64,000 nucleotides of DNA from Rotaria sp. Silwood1 (Eukaryota; Rotifera; Eurotatoria; Philodinida; Philodinidae). Location: the NCBI GenBank assembly GCA_905250075.1, contig CAJNOP010000179.1:289106-353105 (forward strand), in the 5' to 3' direction. The notes under the pieces were generated by a model that was not told the DNA's origin, did not search any database, and saw only the letters and a program-made list of their open reading frames with translations. Each line of letters begins with the position of its first letter. Within the stretch, counting starts at the first letter, position 1. Positions 1 through 11,305 of the stretch are shown piece by piece. The position numbers were made by a program, and so were the translations under genes.

Positions 1-1174
1 TTTTGAAAGAAAAGAAGATTGGTTAACAACGAAAGAAATTTTTGATGGAGAATACATTAAATTACTATGTTTTGATAACTATGCATCTATTCAAAAGAAA
101 GATCAAATGTCTTTCATCTGTAACATACCGATCCTTCACATGTAATGTAAACATGAGATTTTGCTATACTTTTATTACTGTTGATATTTTGAAGGTGTTG
201 TATACGTAATGGTAAAGGACCCTTTATTGGTGTCCATCCATAGACCTATAAAGAATTCATTTTTTTTTTCTTTGAACAAAAACAAATTATTGAATACTTT
301 ATTTAATTTAACAAGAACACATGGTTCTTCATTTTTAAAACCATACATATTATTATCCGAACATGGATGATCTTGTGTTTTAACAATATGAAACCAATTA
401 AATGTACATGCTGTACCGGGTACTAAGTCTGCTGATGTTTCTTTTTCTGAACATTCTTCTGTTCTAGCATCAGTTTTTTGAATAAGATAAACTACAAAGA
501 AAATAAAAAGAAAATACTTTTTTTTTTCTCAAAAGAAAAATACAACAATATAACTAACTATCACGAAATAATCGAAGTGATGAAGCAATACGTCTTTGTT
601 CATGTTCATTATTTGTTACTCGAATAAGACTATCATCAACTTCTGGTTGAGGTCGAAAACCCATTCCAACTACATTAACAAAGATAGGAAAAATGATTTT
701 AAAATATTTATTTCATTTATTTGTTTTTTTTTGTACAAACCAACAGTAGCTGTTGTTCGTACAGCCATTGTACTATCCTTGTTATAGTATGTTGGTATTT
801 CACGATCAAGCATTAAAGCAAATACGTATAGTAAAAGAACAAAAAACATTCCCAAACAAAAATAAAATACTGTATAAAATGCAGCTAATCTAACTAAAAT
901 ATATATATATAAATAAGTAATATTTTTTGATTCATTTTACTTTCAACTTACGCCAATTAAGAGAACTACGACCAAGTATTGTTTTTCTACGTGGATCATA
1001 TAAAAAGTTTGTTCTTGATTTGTCTAATTTTTTATTTGTTTGAATTATTTCTTCATTTAAAGGAGTTGTTTTTTCTTTTAGAAAACCAGCTTTTGAAACT
1101 TCTGTATATGGACTTGGTGGAAGTACACGAATATCATCTTGATTTTTTCCTTGTCCAGTATTATTTCCATTCAT
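1..1174 (-). CDS. Na+/K+-transporting ATPase subunit beta, spliced, 3' end beyond the left edge
   Basis: Six exons can be read on the minus strand: 952-1174, 741-893, 559-669, 298-491, 129-245 and 1-78. The introns are 50-71 bp, all GT-AG, and the phases fit throughout, giving 292 codons so far. The product is the beta subunit, a type II membrane glycoprotein that chaperones and modulates the Na+/K+ pump alpha subunit at the plasma membrane. Visible family marks are a cytoplasmic tail with TILGRSSLNW (compare the FLGRT-x-SW pattern), one transmembrane helix at about residues 77-103 (AAFYTVFYFCLGMFFVLLL), then GMGFRPQP, the cysteine-bearing ectodomain with CTFNW and YGFKNEEPCVLVKLNKVYGW, and VYITCEG. 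The start was set at the ATG at 1172-1174 because the preceding 12 codons resemble 5' UTR. The C-terminal part of the ectodomain lies outside the window. The family assignment is strong; the last exon boundary (acceptor near 79) is less certain. Confidence 0.86.
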
Positions 1175-2541
1175 TTTATCTATTTCAATCAAATAGCAAT
1201 AAACAAACACAACATTTTTATATATTACAGTAAAGAGAAAAAAAAAAACAAACCAAATTCACTTTCACAAGAAAATATTTCGCTCTTGTGTTATATGGTG
1301 ATTGCAAATGAAAGGATGATAACGTTAGTGTATGTATGCAAGTGTATTCAACCATAACCAAAATATATGCATATGTTTATGCTTTATACACTCTTTGCTT
1401 GTGTTCGTATTCAGAGGACATACAATATGCATTAACATACGAAAATGAGAGGCAAACAGTTTGTTTTTTTTGTATAGATAAAACACAGAACAGAATACAC
1501 CAGTTGTTTGCATATTGAGGATTATATCATAACTAGAAACATGATTTTATTATTATTTTAATATCAATTTTTAATACGTATTTTTTTTTATGGATAGAAA
1601 ATGAATCATGTTATTGATATATGAACTATGTTTAATGATAAAGAAAAGAATTCTTTTTTTACTTGTTTATTGTTTTGTTATCGTGACATGTTAGGAATAA
1701 ATTATACATTTTTCTTTGTATTTATATTTGTTTTTTGAGTTTATCATTGATATTTTATTATAAATCTCTCAAATGAATAGCTCTCTATGAGTATTCTTGA
1801 TAGAATTCAATAACCGTTGCTTTTCTTTTAGCAGACATTAGTTCAAAAAGTAAAAAAAAAAAAACAACGAGTTATTCTATAAATGAAACAACCAAATGAG
1901 ATCGATTTACATTAACAAATTTTCATGATTTTCAACTAAAGTCAAACTATATATAAACCATTTTTAAATAAATACCCTCATTTAAATATCTCAGTAAAAA
2001 AAACTTTACTTTATAATTCATTTTGGTAGCTCATTATATTTTTTTGTGATAACAAATTATTAATTAATTTATATATATGTATCATATAAAGAAGAAGAAA
2101 TTTCATGAGTCACAAAAAAATTAGAACTATAAATAGAGAATAAAAGTGTGAGAAGCAATCAAGCATGACTTTTATGAATGTTTTAAATATTGATGGCAAA
2201 AACCAAGTTTTTTGAATGTAAAAGTTTATAAATGTAAATATTTATCATAGCCATCTTCAAATTGGTATAAATATCGAACCAAAATAATTAGGAAAACAAC
2301 GCACTTGAGAACTTTTAATTCGTTATATTATTGAAAATATCGACTTTGAATTTTAACAAATCTATTGTAAGTATAGATACTAATTATCTTGAGAAAAGTT
2401 TTCAAGTCACCTATGTTTTTTCTAACTGACAGAGGAATGTAGTATATTGTAAATTCAAAAGATTGATCATATTCTCATCCAATGAATGCTTTCATTATCA
2501 AACTAACTAATTTAAAATATGAGCCATCCATAGCATGCATG
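1175..2541. other. Intergenic, upstream of the ATPase beta gene
   Basis: AT-rich sequence with several poly-A/T runs. No supported reading frame is seen on either strand. It contains the promoter side of the beta-subunit gene, but no specific element can be named. Confidence 0.5.
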
Positions 2542-2902
2542 AAACCGATAAATTCCAATTTCAAGGTATTTACAATTGATGTCATATAGTTATACTTCAA
2601 AATTTAAACAGTATTTATTTTTTTTTAAGTTTTTTTTCGTCATGGTTGGATAGAGCTCGATAAATTACACAAGAAAAGACAATATTAGACATATTCAACA
2701 AGCAGCGATTGTACAAAAGTCAAAATTTTGTATCTATTACTCTTACATCCAGGAATAAAGGTATCTTGAGCTTGTTCTTTTGAATGTATCTCGCAGAGCT
2801 CTATCCAATCATAACAAAAAAAAAATAAATGCTGTTGAATTTTTGAAGTATGAACACTTGACATTCATTGTAAATGCCTTCAAATCCCGATAGCTCGGTT
2901 TG
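2542..2902. repeat. Large imperfect inverted repeat (MITE-like)
   Basis: The left arm, about 2542-2665, pairs with the right arm, about 2790-2902, around a spacer of roughly 125 bp. Shared blocks, reading the right arm as reverse complement, include GTATTTACAAT/GCATTTACAAT, ATACTTCAAAA, CAGTATTTATTTTTTT/CAGCATTTATTTTTTT and GGTTGGATAGAGCTC/GATTGGATAGAGCTC. The arms are diverged and no coding sequence lies between them, which fits an old nonautonomous inverted-repeat element. No target-site duplication was identified. Confidence 0.7.
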
Positions 2903-3284
2903 TTTTCTTGTATACCAAGCAAAAAAACTAGCGGTACATCTTATTTTTAAAGAAAAGTAAAATAAGCACCATAAACACTTTCTAGTGTAACTTGAAGAAA
3001 AGCGTCAAGTAAAAATTTTCAGTGCTTATGACTCTGATATTGCCTACAGACAAGCACATGAGAATTTTAACTCAATGATAGCTTTTGCTCTATGTACCAA
3101 GTTTTATTAGTTTTAAAAGTTTCATAACTGACTGATATGCGGTTATTTGAACAAGTTTTCTTTCAGTCAAAATCATTTCTTTACACAAAATAATATTCAT
3201 AATTAAAAGGCCACACTATGCATAGAAAATTTCGTATTTCATTTTAGTTCTATACGTCTTGCACTAATCGATTTTGATTTGTTC
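2903..3284. other. Intergenic, 5' flank of a B-box gene
   Basis: AT-rich, with no reading frame recognised. An ATTTTAG close to the downstream ATG could be a 5' UTR splice acceptor, but this is not certain. Confidence 0.4.
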
Positions 3285-4583
3285 ATGTCTCAAACACTTT
3301 GTACCATAAATAAATGTAAACGAATATCACGTGCTCTTTGTCATTGTTGTAATCAAGATCTTTGTTTATTACATTTGAAAGAACATAATGATATGGTTAT
3401 TGCACAATTAAATCCATTAACAGATGAAATAAATACAATTGATAATCAACTGATGACAATCGATATTAAAGAATCAATTGGAGAATGTCGTAAACAACTT
3501 GAAGAATGGCGTAATAAATATTATAAAACTGTTGATAATTTATTCGAACAAAAATATAAAGAAATTGAACAGATTGTAATTAATAAAATCGATAAACAAA
3601 AAGATGAAATTAATTTAACACGAAGTACTTTAACTAAACTTATTCACGAAGAAGAAGCATCTCAACAAGATGTTGATTTACTAAAAACAGAAATTCATCA
3701 ACTTAATGAAAATTTAAATAAAATTGAACATATATCTTTTCAAATCAATATTCAACCATTAGTAATTGATGATCATATAATTCAAATTCAAGAAAAAGCA
3801 GATCTACACTCAGTTCTTTCTCTACCATTCAAAACAATCGATTTTCCTGGAATAAAATCTCCAATTATCGCTTCTAATGATCGATATTTATTATTTCATC
3901 AAAATTTATATTTATGTTTGATTGATTATGATTATAAAATAATTAAAAAACTTCCTTGGTATTTAGAACAAATACAAGATATATGTTGGTCATCAACATT
4001 AGATCGATTTATTTTAATTGTTGAAAGTTGTGGTATTTGTTTTGTTCATGAAAATACAATTTCATTAGACAATGCAAATTGTCTTAAAAAAGAAAAATTT
4101 CATTCTTGTACATGTTCTAATACATCTTTATTTTTAAGTGTTGATGATTATATGTCAACTATAATAGAATATCGTTTATTACCATCAATAGAAATTATTA
4201 AACAATGGAAATCTCCTGATACATGTATACAAGATGAATATATTGATTGTATACGTTATAATAATGAAACACTTGCTTTAGTTATTCAAAAATTTCCTGA
4301 AAAATTATTAAAATTTGAATTAAGATCTGCTAAAACACTTGATCGATTATGGTCTGTTCAAGTTGATATAGATTCAAAACCTTTTCAATGTGGATATTGT
4401 TTATTTTATGATTATTATTGGTTATTTATTAATAAGAATTCATCATGTATTTTAAATATAACAACAGATGGAAAAATAAAAGAAAAATATGATTATAGTC
4501 CAAAAGCATACAACGCTACTTTATTTGCAGACAAGAAATTAGCTATATTAACTGAGAGTGGTATAAATTTTCATAAGCTTTAA
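3285..4583 (+). CDS. B-box zinc-finger / coiled-coil protein, 432 aa
   Basis: This single-exon frame starts at the ATG at 3285; a TTG two codons earlier is in frame but unlikely to be used. Residues 6-34 carry a B-box-type zinc site, C-x4-C-x7-C-x2-C-x4-C-x2-H-x3-H. Residues of about 60-165 are rich in E, K, Q and L and look like a coiled coil (the TRIM-like order B-box then coiled coil, without a RING). The rest has short hydrophobic strand-like blocks (LYLCLIDYDYKIIKKLPW, FILIVESCGICFVHEN) that may form a beta-propeller-like domain; that is inference. Related N-termini occur at 14538, 29734 and 36436 in this window, so this is one member of a local multigene family. Function is unknown. The frame is intact and codon use is like that of the neighbouring genes. 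Confidence 0.8.
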   Translation: MSQTLCTINKCKRISRALCHCCNQDLCLLHLKEHNDMVIAQLNPLTDEINTIDNQLMTIDIKESIGECRKQLEEWRNKYYKTVDNLFEQKYKEIEQIVINKIDKQKDEINLTRSTLTKLIHEEEASQQDVDLLKTEIHQLNENLNKIEHISFQINIQPLVIDDHIIQIQEKADLHSVLSLPFKTIDFPGIKSPIIASNDRYLLFHQNLYLCLIDYDYKIIKKLPWYLEQIQDICWSSTLDRFILIVESCGICFVHENTISLDNANCLKKEKFHSCTCSNTSLFLSVDDYMSTIIEYRLLPSIEIIKQWKSPDTCIQDEYIDCIRYNNETLALVIQKFPEKLLKFELRSAKTLDRLWSVQVDIDSKPFQCGYCLFYDYYWLFINKNSSCILNITTDGKIKEKYDYSPKAYNATLFADKKLAILTESGINFHKL

Positions 4584-6100
4584 TTGAATCTATTTTGTAT
4601 TGCAATGAACAGAAAAATTTATTTAAATCAAATGCTACTATTCGTTCTTCATTTATTTGTCAATAAGAATGTGATATTATGAATAGTATTAAAATTAGTC
4701 TTGATGTTTGGGAAATTTTTGGCATTAGAATTTATGAATATGAATGCTAATACATTTAGTACCTGTGACTAGACCTCTTAAAAAGTGTTCCATTATTGGG
4801 AACATTTTAGATTGAATTCTAAGAGATTATAATTGCCGACAATAGGTATATTATAATTAAATATAATGCTAATATCTTTACCATTTACACACAATTCAGT
4901 ATTAGAATTAGTATTAATTAATATTTATGCTTATTCTAATACGACGACTATATAAAAAACAGAATCTGTTTTTTTTTTCTAAATAAAGGTACTTTTGATT
5001 TAGACATATTTATCAATACATAGAAGATAGAAGAATAATTATAAGATATTTATGAAGGATCTTCTTGAATTAAAAATGAAAGTCAATAACGAAAACACAT
5101 AAATTAATAATCGACATGATGTAAGATTTGAAAATGTTTGTAAATCAGAGTTTTATACAACACGAAAATTGAAGGATCGACGTCTCTTCGAAGAAAAGTT
5201 TGCCTGTCGTCTGAATCAATCTATAATAGGGAAGGCTGATATTCACTATATGTCTACATTGACTCTATGTAAGAATTTCAGTTAGTACTATATTAATGCT
5301 TGGTTAATAATATTGTATAACATGTATTCTTTACAGGAAGTTTTACAAATAAAATTTCTGAAAAAAAAAGGAAAATAAAAATTGTTTATTCATATTTTTA
5401 CATAATATATTCTTGATCGAGATTTATCATGTACTAAAAGCGGTCTAATTTTTATTATGCTTATGAAGTTCTTGAGTAAGAAAGTCATGTGATATGAACT
5501 ATTTTGAAGCTTTATATTCCTTCAGGGAGTCATAACTTATTTTATATTCTTTACAAGAATTTTGTCGGACATATTTTCATAGCTTGTTATGGATTTTGAC
5601 ATGATGAGAATGATATTAAAAACAGAATGACGGAAATATGTTTTTCCCAAATGACATTTTGATGTTATTTTTTTTGCTATTCTATAGACAGTATAGTCTT
5701 TGTCAATCACTTTCAACTACTATTAGTGGGCATATATAGACTTTCGATTTATTTCCATTGAATGAAGGCATTGTTCTAAGTCGGATTATCCATTGTAGAA
5801 GGAAAGTGACTGTCTTCTCTATAATCTTTCTCTGTATCTCGTTTATAGAGTTGATTGATATTGAAGGTCTGACGAGTAGAACGAACAATCGATTCTAGAA
5901 GACTGCCTGCGGTAACAAGATCATTAACGATAAGAATGATGCGAGTCTTAAAAGAAAAAGAAAGAAGAAAAAAAAAATAAGGACAAAAGCAAAGTATAAA
6001 AATCTTCTTATTTTCTCGCTTCTCTCCTCATATTTACGATCGAACGCGTACAGACAAACACTTTCTCTCTTTATATTGTAATATAAATATTGCAAAAATA
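4584..6100. other. Intergenic
   Basis: AT-rich. On the minus strand about 5787-5946 there is an open stretch (RIILIVNDLVTAGSLLES...) that ends in a stop. It has no start, no partner exons and no secure family match, so it is not called as a gene. Otherwise nothing is seen. Confidence 0.4.
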
Positions 6101-6529
6101 ATGTCTCATCATTGGTTTTTGTTATCGATATGTCTAACAATTTTATTATTACAAATATCATATCTTCATTCTATTCCAATAAATTCTGACATAAATAGTC
6201 ATATTGATGATGAAAATTATGATAATCAAAATATAAAAAATACTTTACTTCATCTACTTAAAAATACTCTTGATGAGACAAATCCATACAAACAAACAAT
6301 TTTATTGAATAAATTACGTGAATATCTCAATCGTATGTGTGTTTTTGGTTCTTTTGGATCATCACGTGCTCATTCATGCCAACATATAGCTGATATTATT
6401 TATCAACTTGATAGAAATGAAGAAGATGATATTACATTTATTGATGATCATGCAAACAACGAAAATCATGATATACAAAAACGTTTCTTTTGCAATGGTT
6501 TTATTGGTTGTAAAAAGGCTGGTCGATGA
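6101..6529 (+). CDS. Neuropeptide precursor with a C-terminal CCAP-like disulfide peptide, 142 aa
   Basis: The frame starts with a clear signal peptide (residues 1-25, WFLLSICLTILLLQISYLHS). A long acidic spacer follows, with a cysteine-containing segment at about residues 80-97 (MCVFGSFGSSRAHSC). The C-terminus reads QKRFFCNGFIGCKKAGR. A Lys-Arg convertase site directly precedes FFCNGFIGC, and a KK pair follows it. Crustacean cardioactive peptide (CCAP) is PFCNAFTGC-amide, so the motif F-C-N-x-F-x-G-C is shared, including the two cysteines that form the CCAP ring. Unlike CCAP precursors, the peptide is at the extreme C-terminus and is not followed directly by Gly. The terminal Ala-Gly-Arg could instead give an amidated, longer peptide ending KKA. 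An AATAAA lies about 75 bp after the stop. The secreted-prohormone call is good; the CCAP relationship is an inference from a short motif. Confidence 0.72.
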   Translation: MSHHWFLLSICLTILLLQISYLHSIPINSDINSHIDDENYDNQNIKNTLLHLLKNTLDETNPYKQTILLNKLREYLNRMCVFGSFGSSRAHSCQHIADIIYQLDRNEEDDITFIDDHANNENHDIQKRFFCNGFIGCKKAGR

Positions 6530-9213
6530 TCATTAACAGATGAAAAACAAAATGAACATTTCATCAATTGTTGGCGTACATGATAAATATGTTTATCAAT
6601 TAAATAAATTTTTATTTCGAAAATAAAAAGAAATTTGAATTGGTTTTTGTATGAAAGTTTTCATTAACCATAAGAGATCTTTTTTTTTTGTCATCATCAT
6701 AGTTATTCAACAAAAAAAGAAACTAGTCATGTTTAATTCATTTTTCAAGATTAATTGTATTCAGTAAATGAGCCATTCAAAATAAAAAATAATGACCTTC
6801 CACAGTTTAAAAGAACACGGTTATAAGCCACAACGGAAGAAGAATACATTACAAAGAGCAATTAAAAATAAATAGAAATGCACAAACTAAATAACTTTGT
6901 TTCGTGTATAAAAAAAAAAGTTTTATAAATAATTAACATTAATCCGTTCGATATGTAAGCACCGATAGTGGAAGAAAATAGCATGAATAAAATCATTTTA
7001 GTGGAAAACATAATAAAATATATATAAAGCAATACTTTGTTATATGAAGCAAAGAAATGATAATAGATTTAAATCAATATCTTTATCAATAACAATCGAT
7101 GATATCGAGGAAATGATTCCATAACACAATTCTTGTCTCAATACTATTACGATCTAATATAAAATATATAGATTTTACTAATCTAATGACTTATTCAATA
7201 GTAATATCAATCACGAAAGTTATTAACGTAATTCCTGGAGGATTAAAATTTGAAACACGATCTAGCTTCTGTTGCTAATTACAGGAAGATTATTTTCTTC
7301 GATGTATTTTGGAACACATTTTTTGAGCAGTTTTTTACACAATCTCCACAAATTCAATGAGTCCGTGGATCTAAATTTTCACTTTCATAAGTATGTTTTT
7401 TGAAAAAAATTGATAGCTTTGAGTTTCATATATAATTTGTTATTAGATTCAGAATAAGATGAAGTTCTTCTCTAATATCTACTCACAAGCGCTTCAAAAA
7501 CTTGAAATGCATACCTCATTCTAAGTAATTCATGTCATTTTATATCATACTCTAAAAAACAACTCTGTTGCGAATTTCTTCATCAGTGAACATAAAAACT
7601 TATATTTTCTTTTGATTTTTTTTTGTATTTTTTTTTCTTTCTTTCATCTCTCCTTATCAACTTTCTTTTTACAAAATAATTAAGTGCTTCTTTCATGAGA
7701 AAGAATCTAGACACTAAAGAAGGTTCCTGCCGGCACGACTATAAGAAAGAAAGAGACGCTCTTCTGAATTTCACTTATTTGTTGTTAAGTAATTCATTTT
7801 ATTATTATCTTCCTCTCACTAAATTCAATTGAATGGTTATTTGCACAATCTCTACTGACATTATTCTCGGTGATTCTATTGAAAAATTAAGCGGCTATAT
7901 TCAAATAGGAAGATTACAATATCCGCCCACTTATCTTCCTTTTGTTTTTTTTATCTTCCACAAAGATCAAAATCTAGTTCACTCTGTTCTCATGCACACT
8001 AATCACGTATTCATGCGTTGCACTCTCACTATAGAATTTCTTCCAAGTTACATATAAGCTGAAAAGTGAACGGGTATGATGACCTAACAGTATACCATAG
8101 GTTTTATTTCTTTCAGCATTAAGCCGTAGTACTTGACCCAAATCGGCGTCACATGACAGTGATATTATCTGAATTAATTAATAAATAATGCGAGAAGAAT
8201 AAAATTACAACCATTCGCAAAATTAGGTCTTCGATGACGTCAAATGCCATTCATTACTTCGCAGGTGGAATCATTCTGCATGTTCTCTGTCTTAATCTAT
8301 CAACAATGGCTAGCTGTTTAAAGTGCTGAAAAAAAGACTAAAACTCTGGCTATTCGAACTTATATTTATGTAGTTTTATTTCTACAGGAGAACATGAACA
8401 TAAATCTCAACTTTAAAAGAAAAATGAAAAATCATTGCACGAGTACACATAGTTACATTTATTTGTAAATGAACTACAGTTTTATGAGCTACTCATCGAA
8501 ATACAAACAATCATTCGCTTCTTATCATCATGAACTGTATAAAAAGATGCTCCTTTCAGAGAAATTATTAAAGTCATAATTCACTCTTAACTTCTCTTGC
8601 TCTATATTCACACATATGACGACAATTTTAATTTATTTTTATTTCGTATATATTCTTTTAGCCGCTATTTTTATATTTTTTTTATTTCACTCAGGTTTTA
8701 TAATTTCTCCATTTCTGAAATACTGTAATGGGAGATCTATTTCATATTTTAACAAATACTATTCGTACAGAGACTATAATTATTTGGTTGTGAAATAATT
8801 AGTTATTTAGAAGTCTTAATAATTTGACCAAATATAAGAAATATATATTTTTTTTTTATTGTTATAAGCACATATGGAAATAGTTTTGATAAAGCTAACT
8901 ATTTGCAGAAACTGAGAATATGGGTGCGGTGTGTAGTTGATGTTCTCGTCTTCATCCACGCACTTACACTGGATAACGTTATGTATAAATTTATCCAAGT
9001 GTAGCAGTGTGGAAATTAATTTAAATTGTACTATGCAGATGAAGAATTTGATCTTGCATATCCCAAGAGGAAAATCACATGAGTAACACCCTTCTTAGTT
9101 TCCAGTGCTTTAGTATTCTTTCAGCATCTGCCAGCATTTTTTGCTACTAAAACTGAGTTTGATCTTAGAAAGTTTATTAACAAAATCTAACTAAGTTTTT
9201 GAACAATAGCCCT
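6530..9213. other. Gene-poor intergenic stretch
   Basis: Only short chance frames are seen (for example near 7833 and 8616), without domain signals, splice partners or coding-like composition. No RNA gene was recognised. Confidence 0.4.
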
Positions 9214-9724
9214 ATGTAAAAAATTTGGATTAAGAATCAGATTAAAAATCGATTATTATGGCACTATTATAATATGAATTTAAGCAGATTTTTCAGCTTT
9301 AAAAGACAGATTGTATTTTATTTTGATTTTTTAAAACCCCAACAAAATTGAACGCCACCCTGTAGTAGAAAGGCACCCGGAATAGAAGGCCACCCAGGAC
9401 CGTTTGATTCTCTGGACATAATATAACGCCATACCAATTTCAAGGAAAAATGTGAAAAAATTTTCGACAAGACATAATATAACGCCACCCAAAAAAAGAC
9501 CGAGTCACTGGGACATAATAGAAGGCCATGCCTTTTTATTCTGAGGGGGATTTAATCTATTTTAATCGATTATTATAGTCATTGTAGGTAAACGGTTAAA
9601 ATAGATTTAAAAAAATCAAATAAAATCTGTCTTTTAAAGCTGAAAAATCTGATTAAAATCAGATTATAATAGTGCCATTATAATCGATTTTTAATCTGAT
9701 TCTTAATTCAATTTATTTTTACAT
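9214..9724. mobile_element. 511-bp nonautonomous element with about 120-bp terminal inverted repeats
   Basis: The left arm 9214-9336 and the right arm 9607-9724 are near-identical inverted copies. Shared runs include TTAAGAATCAGATTAAAAAT, CAGATTTTTCAGCTTTAAAA and GACAGATT. The outer ends read ATGTAAAAA in both directions. The roughly 270-bp centre carries three copies of a degenerate unit, GACATAATATAACGCCA (9415, 9471, and a variant GACATAATAGAAGGCCA at 9512), plus related AACGCCACCC/AAGGCCACCC blocks. There is no open frame. The structure fits a MITE or other nonautonomous DNA element. A target-site duplication is not clear, and the superfamily cannot be assigned from sequence alone. Confidence 0.8.
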
Positions 9725-11077
9725 TGGAGTGACAATAGTTTTATTCAACAACCGAGTACCAATTTGGTAGTACCTGCACTTGGACTTATACTTGCACTCA
9801 AGAAAATCAGCACGTGCCTAGTTCTGTCATACGTCATACATTGTATTAAACTACGAATGTAACATCTGTAAGCATAGATCAATCATCAATTTTTGAGCTA
9901 TGTATATAACGTGTGATACTGAGTAAATTGCGTTGTTTATATTTTCGATAGGTCTTCTCTATTCTTCATTCAATTGAAATATCTTTTTTTCTATTAGCGG
10001 ATAGCGCTTGAAGATCACTACGAAATTTTCAAAAACGCTTGAAACTATACACGTTTAGTATTTCTGAATTTTCAAAAATTTTTGGATTTCAAAGAAAAAC
10101 CATTGTAGTCTTTATTTTAGGGACCACCGGTGCGGACTAGGAATCGGAGAATTGAAGGAGGAACGAGAACTAAAAAAATGATATGCCCATTGGTTTTAAT
10201 GGCACATCCACGTAGAAGCGTAAAATCCGGATACGGCTTCTTCAAATATGAAAAATGACGAAATCATTGTTTAACATGACTCGAAATCTGAATACAAATG
10301 CTAAATGTATTGGGTTCTACAATGATACTTTATCTTATGCGGGATGGAATTATCTTGAACTTACATAAAACACAGAATGTCTGCAGTTCAATCGATACTA
10401 CTTTGTTGATAGAAACCATCTAGGTAACTCCGTCGTTATTTCTTTATCTTCTGAAACTTCACATCCATCGAGAATTGAAAAAAAAACGAAAAACGGGAAA
10501 AAAGGGCACTTCAAAAAAATTAGCAAAACAGAGAAGGAAGAACCACTACAGGATCTGTTCAGCTTATATGCGAAAGGAGTCGTCATACTAAAAGCGATCT
10601 TTCGGAATTATTTGGTTGTGTGAAAAAAAAGTTACATTAATACTAGAAAGCAAGAGTACCACGTTTTTATTTTATGCACATAGAATAAAGCGAAGCTTGA
10701 CTACTTGAACATTGCTATTCACGGAGTGAGTCATCCAATATCAACTGAGTTTACAAAGTTCTTAAAAATCCAATAATTTGATTTAATTTAATCTTCTAGA
10801 AATAATTGTCATTGAGCAGTCTGTTTCAGTATTATTGCAGCAATCAGTCACTAAGGCCGCATCTACACTCGCCTCCATAATAAAGTCGAAACAGAACAGT
10901 AAGCAAAACAACATTCATAACAGTAGGTAACTTTTCAGTTCGATGATTCTGTTGCTTTCAGAAGTTTTTCCCATAAAAATCCTGATTTAATAATGGGTGA
11001 GTTAAAGAATATTTCGCATGGCCACATGTACGGCAATTATTATCTCAATTAGAAGCCTTGTTCATCGCGAACTCAAG
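9725..11077. other. Intergenic
   Basis: No gene recognised. Short frames in this stretch lack any family signal. Confidence 0.35.
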
Positions 11078-11305
11078 CTTGTCTGTAGGTGACATCATCG
11101 ATCATCACATCACAAATCAATGATTCTCATAAACACTCTCTTCAACTATGGCCCCCATTTTGAAGACAAGATCGCCTGTTGGTGATATCATCGACCATCA
11201 CATCACAAATGAATCATTTTCACGAACACTACATTCAACTATGGTGCTCACTTCCAAGTAAAGTTTATCTGTCGGTGACATCATTAGCTGTCACATCAAA
11301 AGTGA
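11078..11305. repeat. Imperfect tandem repeat, about 2.4 units of about 94 bp
   Basis: The block CTGT-x-GGTGA-x-ATCATcgaccATCACATCA recurs at about 11083, 11176 and 11270. Between copies lie related sequences (ACACTCTCTTCAACTATGG and ACACTACATTCAACTATGG). Units are diverged, and the third is only partial. No coding frame runs through it. Confidence 0.65.

Noticed and set aside
5787..5946. Phosphoribosyltransferase-like stretch (minus strand, RIILIVNDLVTAGSLLES)
   Set aside because: One short motif-like run with no start, no neighbouring exons and a stop soon after. Too little to support a call.
7833..8057. 74-codon plus-strand frame
   Set aside because: No domain, no signal peptide, no homologous pattern and no coding-like context; expected by chance.
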